Positions 34,826 to 43,374 of a DNA stretch of 61,831 bases are shown piece by piece. The translations under genes and the position numbers were made by a program. The stretch covers positions 1 through 61,831 of the forward strand of contig CAZERC010000007.1 of NCBI GenBank assembly GCA_964515395.1. The letters are read 5' to 3'. Within the stretch, counting starts at the first letter, position 1; every line of letters starts with the position of its first letter. This DNA comes from UBA1876 sp964515395. Lineage in GTDB: Bacteria; Synergistota; Synergistia; Synergistales; Thermovirgaceae. The notes under the pieces are model-generated. The model saw only the letters and a list, made by a program, of their open reading frames with translations. It ran no database searches and was not told where the DNA came from.

Positions 34826-35947
34826 CAGGCTGTCGAGAATGCTGTCCAGGCTCTTTTCGGTGCATTTTTCAAAAGCCGCTGCAATATCCCCGGCCCGTTG
34901 CATTCTTCGTGATACAGCCTCAAGGGCCGGCGGGTTTCCGTAAAACCTGTTTTCTGCAGAGGCCTGTTTCTGTTCAAGGCTTGTTATCTTTTTGCCGGAT
35001 GTCAGTTTGTCGGCCAGATACAGCAGAGACCTGTCCGAAAGCAGGGGCTCGCCTTCGGGAAGCTCCATGTGGTATCTGATGAGATCCGCCGTTTCGGGAA
35101 ACCCCCATTTTTCGACGATCGCTGCGGCTCTTTCGGCGTGGTTGGGCCATGTTCTGGCCATATCGTGCAGGAGCGCAGCGGCTTCCAGCAACCTGCAGTT
35201 GACGGGGATCAGGTTTTCCAGGTGAGATGCCAGCCGTCCGGCAAGGCGGGCCACGGCGAAACAATGGTCGCGGACTTTTTCGGGGGTGCCCGCCATTTCC
35301 AGAAAGGCCATGCATTCGGCTTTCGACGGGATCCTGCCCTTTGCGGCGAAAGATCTCAGGGCTTCAAACTCCTTCGGTGTGTCCATTTCCATGACGGTCC
35401 CTTCATCGGGCACCTCGAGAATCAACGTATCCTTTTGGTGGCGTGCGAGAACGGCCCTGAGGCCGCCGTCACCGCCCCATCCCAGGATTTCCGGGATGAG
35501 TTTCGACGATATGAGCGGCGGATGTCCCGTCCTCCCCCTGAAAGAAGGGATTACGACAGCTGTGTTTTTATTCTGGAGAAAGGCTTCCCTCAGGGCTGTG
35601 TACGTGGCAGGTCGTATGAGGGGGATATCGACGGGAAGAAGAAAAAAAGCATCCGTTTCTCGGGAAATTGCAGCTGCGCCGGTTTGTATGGAAGAGAACA
35701 TCCCTTTTTCGAAATGCTCATTGAAAACCGTCCTGATGCCGCAACAGGCGGATTCAAGCTCAACGTCTTCCCGATAGCATCCCGTGACGACCACAAGGTC
35801 CCCGACGCCGGCAAGATGCATCGAAAGAGAGGCCCTGCGAAGGGCCGAAGCTCCTTCGATATCCAGCAAGGCCTTGCATCTGCCCATTCTGGAGGAAAAC
35901 CCCGCAGCCAGGATTACCGCTCCAGTTTTAAAAAAACCATTGCTCAT
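34823..35947 (-). CDS. MobA/MocA-like nucleotidyltransferase fused to HD domain
   Basis: A 374-residue two-domain protein. Residues 1-200 are a molybdopterin nucleotidyltransferase fold: AVILAAGFSSRMGRCKALLD, then LLPVDIPLIRP with the metal aspartate and a FRGRTGHPPLIS stretch. Residues ~215-370 are an HD phosphohydrolase-like domain (RDHCFAVARLAGRLASHLEN, LLEAAALLHDMAR). This fusion is found near molybdenum hydroxylases, where it probably makes the cytosine-dinucleotide form of the cofactor; the oxidoreductase at 37061 is the likely client. The stop codon lies in the end of the IS1182-type element. The start overlaps the phosphatase gene by ATGA. Confidence 0.85.
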   Translation of the reverse strand: MSNGFFKTGAVILAAGFSSRMGRCKALLDIEGASALRRASLSMHLAGVGDLVVVTGCYREDVELESACCGIRTVFNEHFEKGMFSSIQTGAAAISRETDAFFLLPVDIPLIRPATYTALREAFLQNKNTAVVIPSFRGRTGHPPLISSKLIPEILGWGGDGGLRAVLARHQKDTLILEVPDEGTVMEMDTPKEFEALRSFAAKGRIPSKAECMAFLEMAGTPEKVRDHCFAVARLAGRLASHLENLIPVNCRLLEAAALLHDMARTWPNHAERAAAIVEKWGFPETADLIRYHMELPEGEPLLSDRSLLYLADKLTSGKKITSLEQKQASAENRFYGNPPALEAVSRRMQRAGDIAAAFEKCTEKSLDSILDSL

Positions 35948-36639
35948 TTCTTTTCCTCCAAACCGGTGCGAAGCTCATCGAAACCTTTCACGAAGACAGC
36001 ACCGCCGGTTTTGGCGATAACCCTGGCGCGGCCATATCCGGGATCGTATTGAAAGCTGAGGGGAAAGGGAAGGTTGAAGACATTGTGGATGAACACCCTG
36101 AACACGCCCGCGTGGGATACCACGAGCCATCGCCCCTCCCGTTTCATGAGCTCCGACATGAGCTCCGAAAGGAAGGGGACTGCGCGGGTTTCAAGATCCG
36201 CAAAACTCTCGCCACCCGGGTGCCTGAAGTCCTTGAGATTTGCCTCCCTTCGCTGAACCATTTTCGGGTATTTCAAAAGAATTTCCGCTTTTGTCCGCCC
36301 GTCCCATTCGCCAAGGTCGAGTTCAGCCAGTTCATGTCTGACCTCCGGCATGATTCCGGTTTTCCCGCAGATGATCTTCGCCGTTTCCCGTGCCCGTTTC
36401 AGTGGACTGCAGAAACACCCCAGCCAAGTGAAGCCTTTGGCCCATTCCGCGACATGCCGGGCCTGGGCTTTTCCCTCGAATGACAGTTCCCAGTCCGTCT
36501 TGCCGAGAAAATACTTCTTTTTTCCCGGAAAGGCCGGTTCCCCATGCCGGACAAAGACAACGCTGTTCGTTCCCGGATCGGGTATTCTCGCTGCATCACA
36601 GGTATCATCATCCGCCCGCGGAATCTTCCCCGAGTTCAT
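35944..36639 (-). CDS. Histidine phosphatase family protein
   Basis: A 231-residue phosphoglycerate-mutase-like phosphatase: VVFVRHGEPAF with the phospho-accepting His (residues 27-37), CSPLKRARETAKII, ELDLGEWDGRTKAEI, and the second catalytic His in VVSHAGVFRVF. This is the alpha-ribazole phosphatase/CobC-like subgroup by pattern, but substrate cannot be fixed. Its stop overlaps the start of the MobA-like/HD gene (ATGA), so the two are co-translated and may share a cofactor-nucleotide pathway. AGGAGG lies about 15 bases upstream of ATG 36639, farther than usual. Confidence 0.85.
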   Translation of the reverse strand: MNSGKIPRADDDTCDAARIPDPGTNSVVFVRHGEPAFPGKKKYFLGKTDWELSFEGKAQARHVAEWAKGFTWLGCFCSPLKRARETAKIICGKTGIMPEVRHELAELDLGEWDGRTKAEILLKYPKMVQRREANLKDFRHPGGESFADLETRAVPFLSELMSELMKREGRWLVVSHAGVFRVFIHNVFNLPFPLSFQYDPGYGRARVIAKTGGAVFVKGFDELRTGLEEKK

Positions 36640-36740
36640 GATTCAGGGTCACTCCCTCCTGTTCCGGCCGACGCCCTGTATGTGTCTTCACACACGATCC
36701 GGTCCCGTCAATTGAAAACGATAAAAGAGGCGGAGGCAAC

Positions 36741-36812
36741 ATGAAAAGGCTTGAAAAAGATTTTTCCCGGGAATTTCCCGTGAGCAAAATCGAACAAAAG
36801 GGAAATTTATAA
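36741..36812 (+). CDS. Possible 23-residue leader peptide
   Basis: ATG 36741 preceded by GGAGG (four bases spacing) opens a 23-codon frame (MKRLEKDFSREFPVSKIEQK, then GNL). It lies on the same strand as, and about 70 bases before, the riboswitch of the oxidoreductase gene. Its good ribosome binding site is the only support; it may be chance or a leader peptide. Confidence 0.3.
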   Translation: MKRLEKDFSREFPVSKIEQKGNL

Positions 36813-36880
36813 ACCGGAAATTGAAGCGGTGAGTGGTTCGGAATATAGTCAAAAAGGCTTCGTGTACGTTTCACATGTCA

Positions 36881-36982
36881 GATGGAACTCCGAGCCAGGG
36901 GACCTAAAGCGCCGGCCATGGTCCCGGGCCAATGGGCGTCTTGGAAACGAGATTGCCTCCCGTGATTGGAAAGGAGGGATCC
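36881..36982 (+). promoter_or_regulatory. Moco/Tuco-type riboswitch, copy 1
   Basis: Leader of the molybdopterin oxidoreductase gene. Shared landmarks are CTCCGAG (36888-36894), CCAGGGGACC, a stem capped by GGAAAC (36942-36947), GCCTCCC (36955-36961) and GGAAAGGAGG (36968-36977); CTCC pairs with the final GGAG to close the element. The same landmarks in the same order occur at 41166-41273 and 45019-45124. They agree with my memory of the Moco RNA motif, which senses molybdenum or tungsten cofactor. About 80 bases remain to the start codon and no T-run terminator is visible, so control may act on translation. Confidence 0.7.
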
Positions 36983-37060
36983 AGTTTTCGTCCTGTCTTC
37001 CTGTACGTTTCGCGGTCGCATGTCTTGTAAAAGCATTTTCACCACATGGAGGTCAAAAAA

Positions 37061-39856
37061 ATGAAAGAGCAGTATTGCGTCAAATCCATTGCCATCAATG
37101 GTATTCCCCACCGTATCATTGCTGCTCCCGATGAAAAGCTTATCAATGTCATCAGGAAACAGCTCCATCTTACGGGAACCAAGCTTGGATGCGGTCAGGG
37201 GCAGTGCGGTGCCTGCAACGTCATTCTCAACGGCAAGGTCACGAGGTCCTGCATAACGCCCTGGAAAAAAGTGCCCGAAAACGCTGAAATCCTTACCATC
37301 GAGGGCATAGGAACTCCCGATAATCTTCACGCAATCCAGTGGGCCTTCATCGCCAATGGGGCCATACAGTGCGGTTTTTGCACTCCTGGTTTCATCGTGG
37401 CGACCAAGGGGCTTTTGGACGAAAATTTGAATCCCACACGGGAGGAGATCCGTGACTGGTTCCAGTCTCACTGGACAGCCTGTCGTTGCACCGGCTACAA
37501 GCAGATCGTCGATGCCGTCATGGATGCCGCCGCCGTCCTCAGGGGCGAAAAATCAATGACCGATTTCGCCAAGACCCTGAAGCCAGGCGATTCAGTCTGG
37601 GGAACACGTTATCCGAGACCCAGCGCGGTTTTGAAGGCGACGGGAACATTCGATTTCGGCGACGACATCAGCATGAAACTTCCCCCCGGGACGCTGTATG
37701 CCGTACCGGTCTGCCCAGAGGTAAATCATGCCAGGGTCGTGTCCGTGGATATTTCCGAAGCGGGGAAAATGCCTGGGGTGTTCAAGATCGTCACCGCCGC
37801 CGACATCAGGGCGAACAAGGGGACGAACCGTATTCGCGGCCAGGTTGGTTCCAAGACGGCGAGCACCGACGGCTGGGAGAGAAGGATCCTGGTGGAAGAA
37901 GGCGACAAGATCCGTCAGTGGGGCGAAGCCGTGGCCATTGTCTGCGCCGATACGGAGGAACAGGCGAGGGCCGCAGCTGAGGCCGTAACAGTGAAGCTCG
38001 AGGAACTGCCCGCCGTCATGGATGCCAAGGCCGCGATGGCTCCTGGTGCGCCGAAGGTCTACGAGGAGATACCCGACATCGATGACATCCCGAACTGCTT
38101 CAACAAGAGGCCTGTCATCAAGGGTGAAGACCCCGCGCCGCTTCTTGAGAAGGCTCCCTACGTGGTGGAAGGGGAGTTCTGGAGCTCCCGCCAGCCTCAC
38201 ATGACCCTGGAGACGGACTGTGGTTTCGGATACTGGGATGAAGAGGGGCGGCTCACCCTTCAGACGAAAAGCATCTGCATTTACAGGCATGCCATGATGG
38301 TTGCAAGGGGGCTCGGTGTTCCGCCCTCAAAGATCCGTGTGATTCAGAACAACATGGGAGCCACTTTCGGATACAAGGTCGCTCCGACCAACGAACCGCT
38401 TCTCGGCGCCTGCGTTATCGCCGCGGGACGTCCCGTCTACATGCGTCTTGACATGAAAGAGCATATCGTCCGCACTCCGAAACGGTCACCTTTCCTCATG
38501 AAGCTCAGGATCGGAGCAGATGAAAATGGAAAGATTGTGGGTCTGGAACATCACTGGTATGTGGATCACGGACCCTATTCCGAATCCAGCCAGGACCTGA
38601 CGAACAAGGGCGGCCAGTTCATCTGTGCGCCCTACAAGGTGGACAACATCCGTGGCGCAGGCTATACACTTTTCACAAACCAGAAGTGGTGCGGGGCTTT
38701 CAGGGCCTACGGCGCGCCCCAGACATACTTCGGGGGGGAACAGATTATCGACATGCTTGCAGAAAAAGTCGGCATGGATCCCCTGGATTTCCGTGAGTTG
38801 AACCTGATTCGTCCGGGCGACACCTTCCCCAGCGGGCAGAAACCGGAGGTTTACCCGCTACAGGCCATGCTGACGCGGATCCGGCCCATGTACGAGGAAG
38901 CAAAGAAACGGGCAGAGGCGAACTCGACCGATACGGTGAAACGGGCCGTCGGGATCTCGATCGGCATCTACAATTCCAACGACGATGGCCCCGACGAAGC
39001 CGCAAGCAACATCGAATTGACGAAAGACGGGGTCATCCTTTACAACACCTGGGAAGATCACGGCCAGGGCGCGGACATGGGCTGTGTCGGAACGGCCCAT
39101 GAGGCGCTGAAGCCCCTTGGCCTGCATCCGAGCCGGATAAAGCTGGCATGCAATGACACCGCAAAAGCGCCCAACAGCGGAGCGGCCGCTGCGAGCCGCT
39201 GCCAGGTCATGGTTGGCAACGCCATCGTGGACAGCTGCCGCAAGCTCCTGGATGCCATGCGGAAACCTGACGGCACGTACCGTACCTATGACGAAATGAT
39301 CGCCGAAGGGATACCGACATTCTATGAAGGTTATTCACAGGCGACGGTCCGTGATGTTGGCGGGAAAGCCATCACCTGTACCGGCATGGACGATGCGACG
39401 GGGCAGGGGTATCCCTTTGCGAATCACATGTTTGGCCTGTTCATGGCGGAAGTTGCCGTGAACGTGGAAACCGGAAAGGCGGAGGTCGAGAAATTTACCC
39501 TGGTGAGTGATGTGGGGAAAATAAACAATTTCGATGTCGTCGAAGGTCAGCACTACGGCGGGCTCGCACAGGGCATCGGACTGGCCTTGACGGAGGATTT
39601 CGGCGATCCTCAGAAATACACAAACCTTGTTACCTGTGGTTTCCCCTACATCAAGGACATTCCCGATAACATCGAGCTCTATCATATGGAATCGCCAAGA
39701 GAATTCGGCCCCTTCGGCGCTTCGGGGACGGGGGAGATGCCCCTTTCCGCGCCACATGCGGCGATACTTAACGGGATTGCGAGAGCCTGCGGTGTGAGGA
39801 TCTTCCAGATCCCCGCGTTGCCCGAAAAAATATTGCAAGGCCTGAAGAAGAACTGA
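37061..39856 (+). CDS. Molybdopterin aldehyde oxidoreductase (xanthine oxidase family, MOP type)
   Basis: A 931-residue single-chain enzyme like the Desulfovibrio aldehyde oxidoreductase. Residues ~1-80 are a plant-type ferredoxin (C44, C49, C52, C64), ~85-160 the second [2Fe-2S] domain (C104, C107, C141, C143), and the remainder the molybdopterin domains with GASGTGEMPLS carrying the catalytic Glu892. There is no FAD domain, as in MOP. It would oxidise aldehydes to acids with ferredoxin or flavodoxin as electron acceptor. GGAGGTC six bases before ATG 37061 rejects ATG 37046. A Moco-type riboswitch precedes it and a cupin gene follows in the operon. Confidence 0.92.
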   Translation: MKEQYCVKSIAINGIPHRIIAAPDEKLINVIRKQLHLTGTKLGCGQGQCGACNVILNGKVTRSCITPWKKVPENAEILTIEGIGTPDNLHAIQWAFIANGAIQCGFCTPGFIVATKGLLDENLNPTREEIRDWFQSHWTACRCTGYKQIVDAVMDAAAVLRGEKSMTDFAKTLKPGDSVWGTRYPRPSAVLKATGTFDFGDDISMKLPPGTLYAVPVCPEVNHARVVSVDISEAGKMPGVFKIVTAADIRANKGTNRIRGQVGSKTASTDGWERRILVEEGDKIRQWGEAVAIVCADTEEQARAAAEAVTVKLEELPAVMDAKAAMAPGAPKVYEEIPDIDDIPNCFNKRPVIKGEDPAPLLEKAPYVVEGEFWSSRQPHMTLETDCGFGYWDEEGRLTLQTKSICIYRHAMMVARGLGVPPSKIRVIQNNMGATFGYKVAPTNEPLLGACVIAAGRPVYMRLDMKEHIVRTPKRSPFLMKLRIGADENGKIVGLEHHWYVDHGPYSESSQDLTNKGGQFICAPYKVDNIRGAGYTLFTNQKWCGAFRAYGAPQTYFGGEQIIDMLAEKVGMDPLDFRELNLIRPGDTFPSGQKPEVYPLQAMLTRIRPMYEEAKKRAEANSTDTVKRAVGISIGIYNSNDDGPDEAASNIELTKDGVILYNTWEDHGQGADMGCVGTAHEALKPLGLHPSRIKLACNDTAKAPNSGAAAASRCQVMVGNAIVDSCRKLLDAMRKPDGTYRTYDEMIAEGIPTFYEGYSQATVRDVGGKAITCTGMDDATGQGYPFANHMFGLFMAEVAVNVETGKAEVEKFTLVSDVGKINNFDVVEGQHYGGLAQGIGLALTEDFGDPQKYTNLVTCGFPYIKDIPDNIELYHMESPREFGPFGASGTGEMPLSAPHAAILNGIARACGVRIFQIPALPEKILQGLKKN

Positions 39857-39889
39857 GGCGTGGGAATCTGAAACTGTGGAGGGATAGTC

Positions 39890-40315
39890 ATGGCGGAGAT
39901 CTACACGGGGAAAATAGAGGATCTTGAGCTACTTGACGCCTCTACTCTCGCACCGGGAGTAAAGAAACGCGTGGTTTTCGGGCCGGGACGTTTCTGGCAT
40001 GACTACACGATGAGACACTTTTCGCTTCCCGCGGGCACGATAGTACCTGATCATGTCCACGACTGGCCGCACTACATGATTGGGCTCGGCGGAAAGGGGT
40101 ATGTAATCATTGAGGACCGACGATGGGAGATCCCGCCGATGGGGTGGGCCCATGTGCCGGGTGGTCTGGTCCACGGCTACGAAAGCGCCGGACCTGGTCC
40201 CTTTGTATTTCTGTGTATCGTGCCGACCGAGGGAGATCCTCATATGAAACTGAAACGATTCCGCATGGAGCGTACAAAAAGGAAGAAAAAAGAGTCAGAC
40301 GGTAAATCCCCGTAA
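39890..40315 (+). CDS. Cupin-domain protein
   Basis: A 141-residue single cupin. RHFSLPAGTIVPDHVHDWPH holds the first metal motif (H..H), and GWAHVPGGLVHGYESAGPGP the second; the tail is Lys/Arg-rich. It follows the oxidoreductase by 33 bases, with a GGAGGG ribosome binding site, and shares its transcript up to the terminator at 40351. It may be a small metal-dependent enzyme or a sensor for a product of the aldehyde pathway; which is not clear. Confidence 0.82.
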   Translation: MAEIYTGKIEDLELLDASTLAPGVKKRVVFGPGRFWHDYTMRHFSLPAGTIVPDHVHDWPHYMIGLGGKGYVIIEDRRWEIPPMGWAHVPGGLVHGYESAGPGPFVFLCIVPTEGDPHMKLKRFRMERTKRKKKESDGKSP

Positions 40316-40350
40316 GGTTGAAGACAGCCAATAATCGAAGCGTAATCGAA

Positions 40351-40391
40351 GCCGCCCGGCACAAACAAATGCGGGCGGCTTTCCCCTTTTT
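40351..40391. terminator. Intrinsic terminator after the cupin gene
   Basis: GCCGCCCG (40351-40358) pairs with CGGGCGGC (40372-40379), followed by TTTCCCCTTTTT. It lies between the convergent cupin and response-regulator genes. Confidence 0.85.
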
Positions 40392-40439
40392 CGTGCCTCG
40401 CGAGTGAAAACAGCCAAAACCGCTTTTGTCCGCCAGCTG

Positions 40440-41123
40440 TTAGAAAAGCCGATACAACTTCAATGGCCTGCCGACATTGCTGATATCGTACTCGAATGTG
40501 GCCTCGCCCGTTTCAACAAGATATTCAAGATACCGTCTCGCCGTGGAACGGGAAACGCCGATAGCCTCGCCTGCACTGGATGCCGATATTGTTCTGGTGC
40601 CGCAGGTCAAAAGGGTGCGGAAACGATCGAGCAACTTGGTCTGGATTCCTTTTGGCAGTTCATTCAGGCCTGCGGGAAAGTTCCCCCTGAGACTGGTGAC
40701 CATGTCGAGATCTTTTTGTTTCCAGGGGTCGGTGCGTTGCGTCAGGCCCATGTAATACTGGTAATAGGCATGCAGAGCTCGTTCCAGTCGCTCGATGGAA
40801 AACGGCTTGATCAGATAATCGAAAACTCCGAGGCAGACACAACCGCGGACGATATCGGGATCGTCATCGCCCGAAAGAATCATCCAGTCGACTCTGGGGT
40901 ACGATGCCCGGACCGTGCGCAGCGAATCCACGCCGTTCCACTCCTTGAGATAAATATCCAGGAGGACGAGGTGCAGATTCCCGCGCTGGAGGCATTCCTC
41001 GAGCTCGGTCCCGGTTGTTACCGTTTCCTTCAGACGAAAACACCGTGTCCTGGAAAGGGCAAGAGCATAGTTCCTTTGAAGCGCCAGGGAATTATCGGCA
41101 ATTGCGCAGGAAAGAACCTTCAT
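40440..41123 (-). CDS. Orphan response regulator (CitB/DcuR-like)
   Basis: A 227-residue protein. The receiver domain (residues 1-120) has the acidic cluster near AIADN, the phospho-acceptor Asp in LVLLDIYLKEWNG and the Lys in YLIKPFSIERLE. The C-terminal domain carries a helix-turn-helix (ISASSAGEAIGVSRSTARRY) as in the CitB/DcuR group. No histidine kinase is adjacent. GGGAGA seven bases before ATG 41123 shows that the longer frame to 41285 is an artefact: that stretch is a Moco-type riboswitch. A hairpin holds the ribosome binding site in its loop. Confidence 0.85.
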   Translation of the reverse strand: MKVLSCAIADNSLALQRNYALALSRTRCFRLKETVTTGTELEECLQRGNLHLVLLDIYLKEWNGVDSLRTVRASYPRVDWMILSGDDDPDIVRGCVCLGVFDYLIKPFSIERLERALHAYYQYYMGLTQRTDPWKQKDLDMVTSLRGNFPAGLNELPKGIQTKLLDRFRTLLTCGTRTISASSAGEAIGVSRSTARRYLEYLVETGEATFEYDISNVGRPLKLYRLF

Positions 41124-41124
41124 A

Positions 41125-41146
41125 GGCAGGTCTCCCTGTACCTGCC
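41125..41146 (-). promoter_or_regulatory. Hairpin presenting the ribosome binding site of the response regulator
   Basis: On the minus strand GGCAGGT and ACCTGCC (41146-41140 and 41131-41125) form a seven-pair stem. The loop contains GGGAG, the ribosome binding site of the gene starting at 41123. It lies 20 bases after the riboswitch and could be the expression platform. Confidence 0.5.
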
Positions 41147-41165
41147 CGGTGTCATTGTCATGAAT

Positions 41166-41273
41166 CCTGTTCCTCCTTTCCAAAAAGGGAGGCGCAGCCG
41201 TTTCCGGCAGCACCCTGACGGCCGGTTCCCCTGGGCTTTGACAGCCTTTAGGCAGACCAGCTCGGAGAAACAC
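41166..41273 (-). promoter_or_regulatory. Moco/Tuco-type riboswitch, copy 2
   Basis: Minus-strand leader of the response-regulator gene. It holds CTCCGAG (41267-41261), CAGGGGAACC, a GCCGGAAACGGC stem-loop, GCGCCTCCC and GGAAAGGAGG (ending 41171), the same landmarks as the copies at 36881 and 45019. GTTTCTCC pairs with GGAGGAAC to close the element. Downstream there is no terminator but a hairpin with the ribosome binding site in its loop, which suggests translational control. Confidence 0.7.
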
Positions 41274-41467
41274 CAGACTTGCCAAAAGTATACCTCACAG
41301 GGTGTAAGGGAAAAAGCTCATGAGCCTCACTGAAACGTTTTTACGATCCCTTGGTCCGGGACAAGCAAAGGTGACGGAAAGCATTTTGCCCCGAACAAAT
41401 GTCGTGGTAAGATAAACCTATAACTAGAAACAAATACAAAGCAGGGTATGCATGTGAGGTGAAATAC

Positions 41468-41677
41468 ATGAAACTGAGTGCACGGAATACACTCAAGGGA
41501 ACGGTCAAGGACATCAAGACCGGCACAGTGAATACCGAGGTTGTGGTGCAACTTGCAGGTGGCGAAGAGATTGTTTCCATGATTACGAAGGAATCGGCGG
41601 AAAAACTTGGACTGAAACCCGGAAAGGAAGTCTATGCGGTAATCAAGGCTTCCAATGTAATGATCGGAACGGACTAA
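41468..41677 (+). CDS. mop: Molbindin-type Mop protein (single TOBE domain)
   Basis: A 69-residue Mop domain: MKLSARNTLKGTVKDIKTGT followed by VNTEVVVQLAGGEEIVSMIT and ending GKEVYAVIKASNVMIGTD. Molbindins bind molybdate or tungstate between subunits and buffer the cell's supply. GAGGTG lies six bases before ATG 41468. It is a monocistronic gene divergent from the riboswitch-controlled regulator and followed by a strong terminator. Confidence 0.92.
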   Translation: MKLSARNTLKGTVKDIKTGTVNTEVVVQLAGGEEIVSMITKESAEKLGLKPGKEVYAVIKASNVMIGTD

Positions 41678-41699
41678 AAAACTGAAATCCAGGCATGAA

Positions 41700-41730
41700 A
41701 GGGCGCCCGCTTGCGGGCGCCCCTTTTTTT
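41700..41730. terminator. Intrinsic terminator after mop
   Basis: GGGCGCCCGC (41701-41710) pairs with GCGGGCGCCC (41713-41722), then C and seven T's; upstream A's give T's on the minus strand for the convergent TrmO-family gene. Confidence 0.9.
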
Positions 41731-41761
41731 ATCGCAGTCTCCACATAATGGAGTCAATTCT

Positions 41762-42238
41762 TTACAAGAACCGGTTGTCGGCCTTCATCTTCTGCGCCTT
41801 TTCGGAATTCTGTTCCAGCCATCCTGCCCTGATGTCGCCGTCAGGGATGTCGAAATCCGGAACGAAGGGTTTGATGTCCAAAAGCGGTGTCTGGTCCACC
41901 ATGTCGACTCCCTCCACGGTGAGCGTGCAGTCCTTGATCGAAAGCAGGCGTACGACGGAAAGCCCTATGGGGGTGGGTCGCCGTGGAGCCCTGGTGGAAA
42001 AGACGCCATGGGGCTTCTTGTCCAGAAAGGGGCACACCGTGAGTTCGTACCCTTCGCAAAGGTGAAAGTGATAGAGCACTATCAGGTGGGAGAAGCCGCC
42101 GAGATCCTTCAGGCCTTCAATGAACGCGGGATCCACCTCGACTTCCCCGATAATGCCTTTTGCCCCGGGGGGCTGGATCGGGGTGCCTTCTCTGGTCTTG
42201 TGCGGCGTACGGATAATTCCGATGTAGGAAAAACTCAT
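41762..42238 (-). CDS. TrmO/TsaA-family tRNA methyltransferase
   Basis: A 158-residue SAM-dependent protein of the TrmO (UPF0066) family, which methylates t6A37 of tRNA: SYIGIIRTPHKTREGTPIQP at the start, GGFSHLIVLYHFH, then STRAPRRPTPIGLSVVRLL and VDQTPLLDIKPFVPDFD. It is the last gene of the mod operon, a position that family members also take in other molybdenum loci, so a Mo-linked role is possible. ATG 42238 follows GGGGG and fits the family N terminus; ATG 42277 would add 13 residues and overlap modC by 11 bases. Confidence 0.85.
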   Translation of the reverse strand: MSFSYIGIIRTPHKTREGTPIQPPGAKGIIGEVEVDPAFIEGLKDLGGFSHLIVLYHFHLCEGYELTVCPFLDKKPHGVFSTRAPRRPTPIGLSVVRLLSIKDCTLTVEGVDMVDQTPLLDIKPFVPDFDIPDGDIRAGWLEQNSEKAQKMKADNRFL

Positions 42239-42266
42239 TGTATCCCCCGATTCTTCTTTCTCTCTT

Positions 42267-43373
42267 TTATGAAACATTCGGCACCGCCTCCTGCAAGGTT
42301 TCCGATACATCTACAAGGCAGAGGGAACTCGCCTTGAAAAGGAAAAGACACCGGTCTCCCGGTTTTGCTTCCAGGGATTCGTAGCCGCTTGACGTGACGA
42401 TGGCCACCAGTTCAAGGCCGTCGGCTTTTCCCGTCATCCGGACGAAAGGTCCGCGCTTTTCCACATCAGCGATGACAACGGGGATCTGGTTTTGTGCCGA
42501 CACCAGCCCGCTGTCACGGGCGACGATGATGTCCTCCGGCCGTATCGAAAGGACCACCTCGGTGCCATGCACTATCGGGTCCGCCGTATAGAGCGTCGTC
42601 CCGTGAGCGGAAACCGCCCCCAGTTCCGCGTTGGCAGGACTTTCCACCCGGCCCTTGATGAGATTTACGGCTCCCACGATATTTGCCACATACCCAGGGC
42701 GGGGACGGTTGAATATCTCTTCGGGGGTTCCGTGCTGCAGCATCCGGCCGTCATGTATGACAGCCACGTGAGAAGCGAGGGCCCAGACGTCCTCCTTGTC
42801 GTGGGTGACGTGAAGAACGGTGACATCCATCTCCTTTCGCACGCGGGCCATCATGCTCCTCATCCGTTCCCTGGTGTTTACGTCGAGGGCGCTGAAGGCC
42901 TCGTCGAGGAGGAGAATTTCCGGCTTTGTGATAAGTGCCCGCGCGAGGGATGTGCGCTGTTGTTCACCGCCGGAAAGCGTGGCCACATCACGTTCCAGAA
43001 GATCGGCGATGTCGAGCTGCGACGCGATCTTGTTCACCCGGTCCGAAATCCAGGTTCTGGACAAGCCTGATTTTTTGATCCCGAAAGCGATGTTGTCGTA
43101 GACATTCAGATGGGGGAAGAGCATGTAATCCTGGTAGACAATTCCCAGTTTGCGCCGTTCGGGCGGCCATTTGGTGACGTCCACACCCCTGAGATAGACT
43201 TTGCCCTGTTTGGGGCGGAAAGCGCCGATGATCGTCTCGAGCAGGACGCTTTTTCCCGCGCCCGAAGCGCCGAGAAGACAGCAATAGGCCCCCTCGGGCA
43301 CGCCGAAGGAAACGTCCCTGAGGCTGAAGCTGCCGAGGTCAACGGAGAGGTTTTGTACCGAAAGAAGATCCAT
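42267..43373 (-). CDS. modC: Molybdate/tungstate ABC transporter ATPase
   Basis: A 368-residue ABC ATPase: Walker A LLGASGAGKSVL (~33-44), Q-loop GIVYQDYMLFPH, signature TLSGGEQQRTSLARAL, Walker B ILLLDEAFSALD and H-loop VTHDKEDVWAL. The C-terminal ~120 residues are a TOBE-type regulatory domain (TIGAVNLIKGRV-like start: IVGAVNLIKGRVESPANAEL). Substrate is inferred from ModA and ModB next door and the riboswitch upstream; molybdate and tungstate cannot be told apart. Confidence 0.9.
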   Translation of the reverse strand: MDLLSVQNLSVDLGSFSLRDVSFGVPEGAYCCLLGASGAGKSVLLETIIGAFRPKQGKVYLRGVDVTKWPPERRKLGIVYQDYMLFPHLNVYDNIAFGIKKSGLSRTWISDRVNKIASQLDIADLLERDVATLSGGEQQRTSLARALITKPEILLLDEAFSALDVNTRERMRSMMARVRKEMDVTVLHVTHDKEDVWALASHVAVIHDGRMLQHGTPEEIFNRPRPGYVANIVGAVNLIKGRVESPANAELGAVSAHGTTLYTADPIVHGTEVVLSIRPEDIIVARDSGLVSAQNQIPVVIADVEKRGPFVRMTGKADGLELVAIVTSSGYESLEAKPGDRCLFLFKASSLCLVDVSETLQEAVPNVS

Positions 43374-43374
43374 A

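Noticed and set aside
41124..41285. N-terminal extension of the response regulator
   Set aside because: The stretch is the Moco-type riboswitch and the RBS hairpin; the receiver domain starts at 41123 with its own ribosome binding site.
40404..41333. 309-codon plus-strand frame
   Set aside because: Antisense to the response regulator and its riboswitch.
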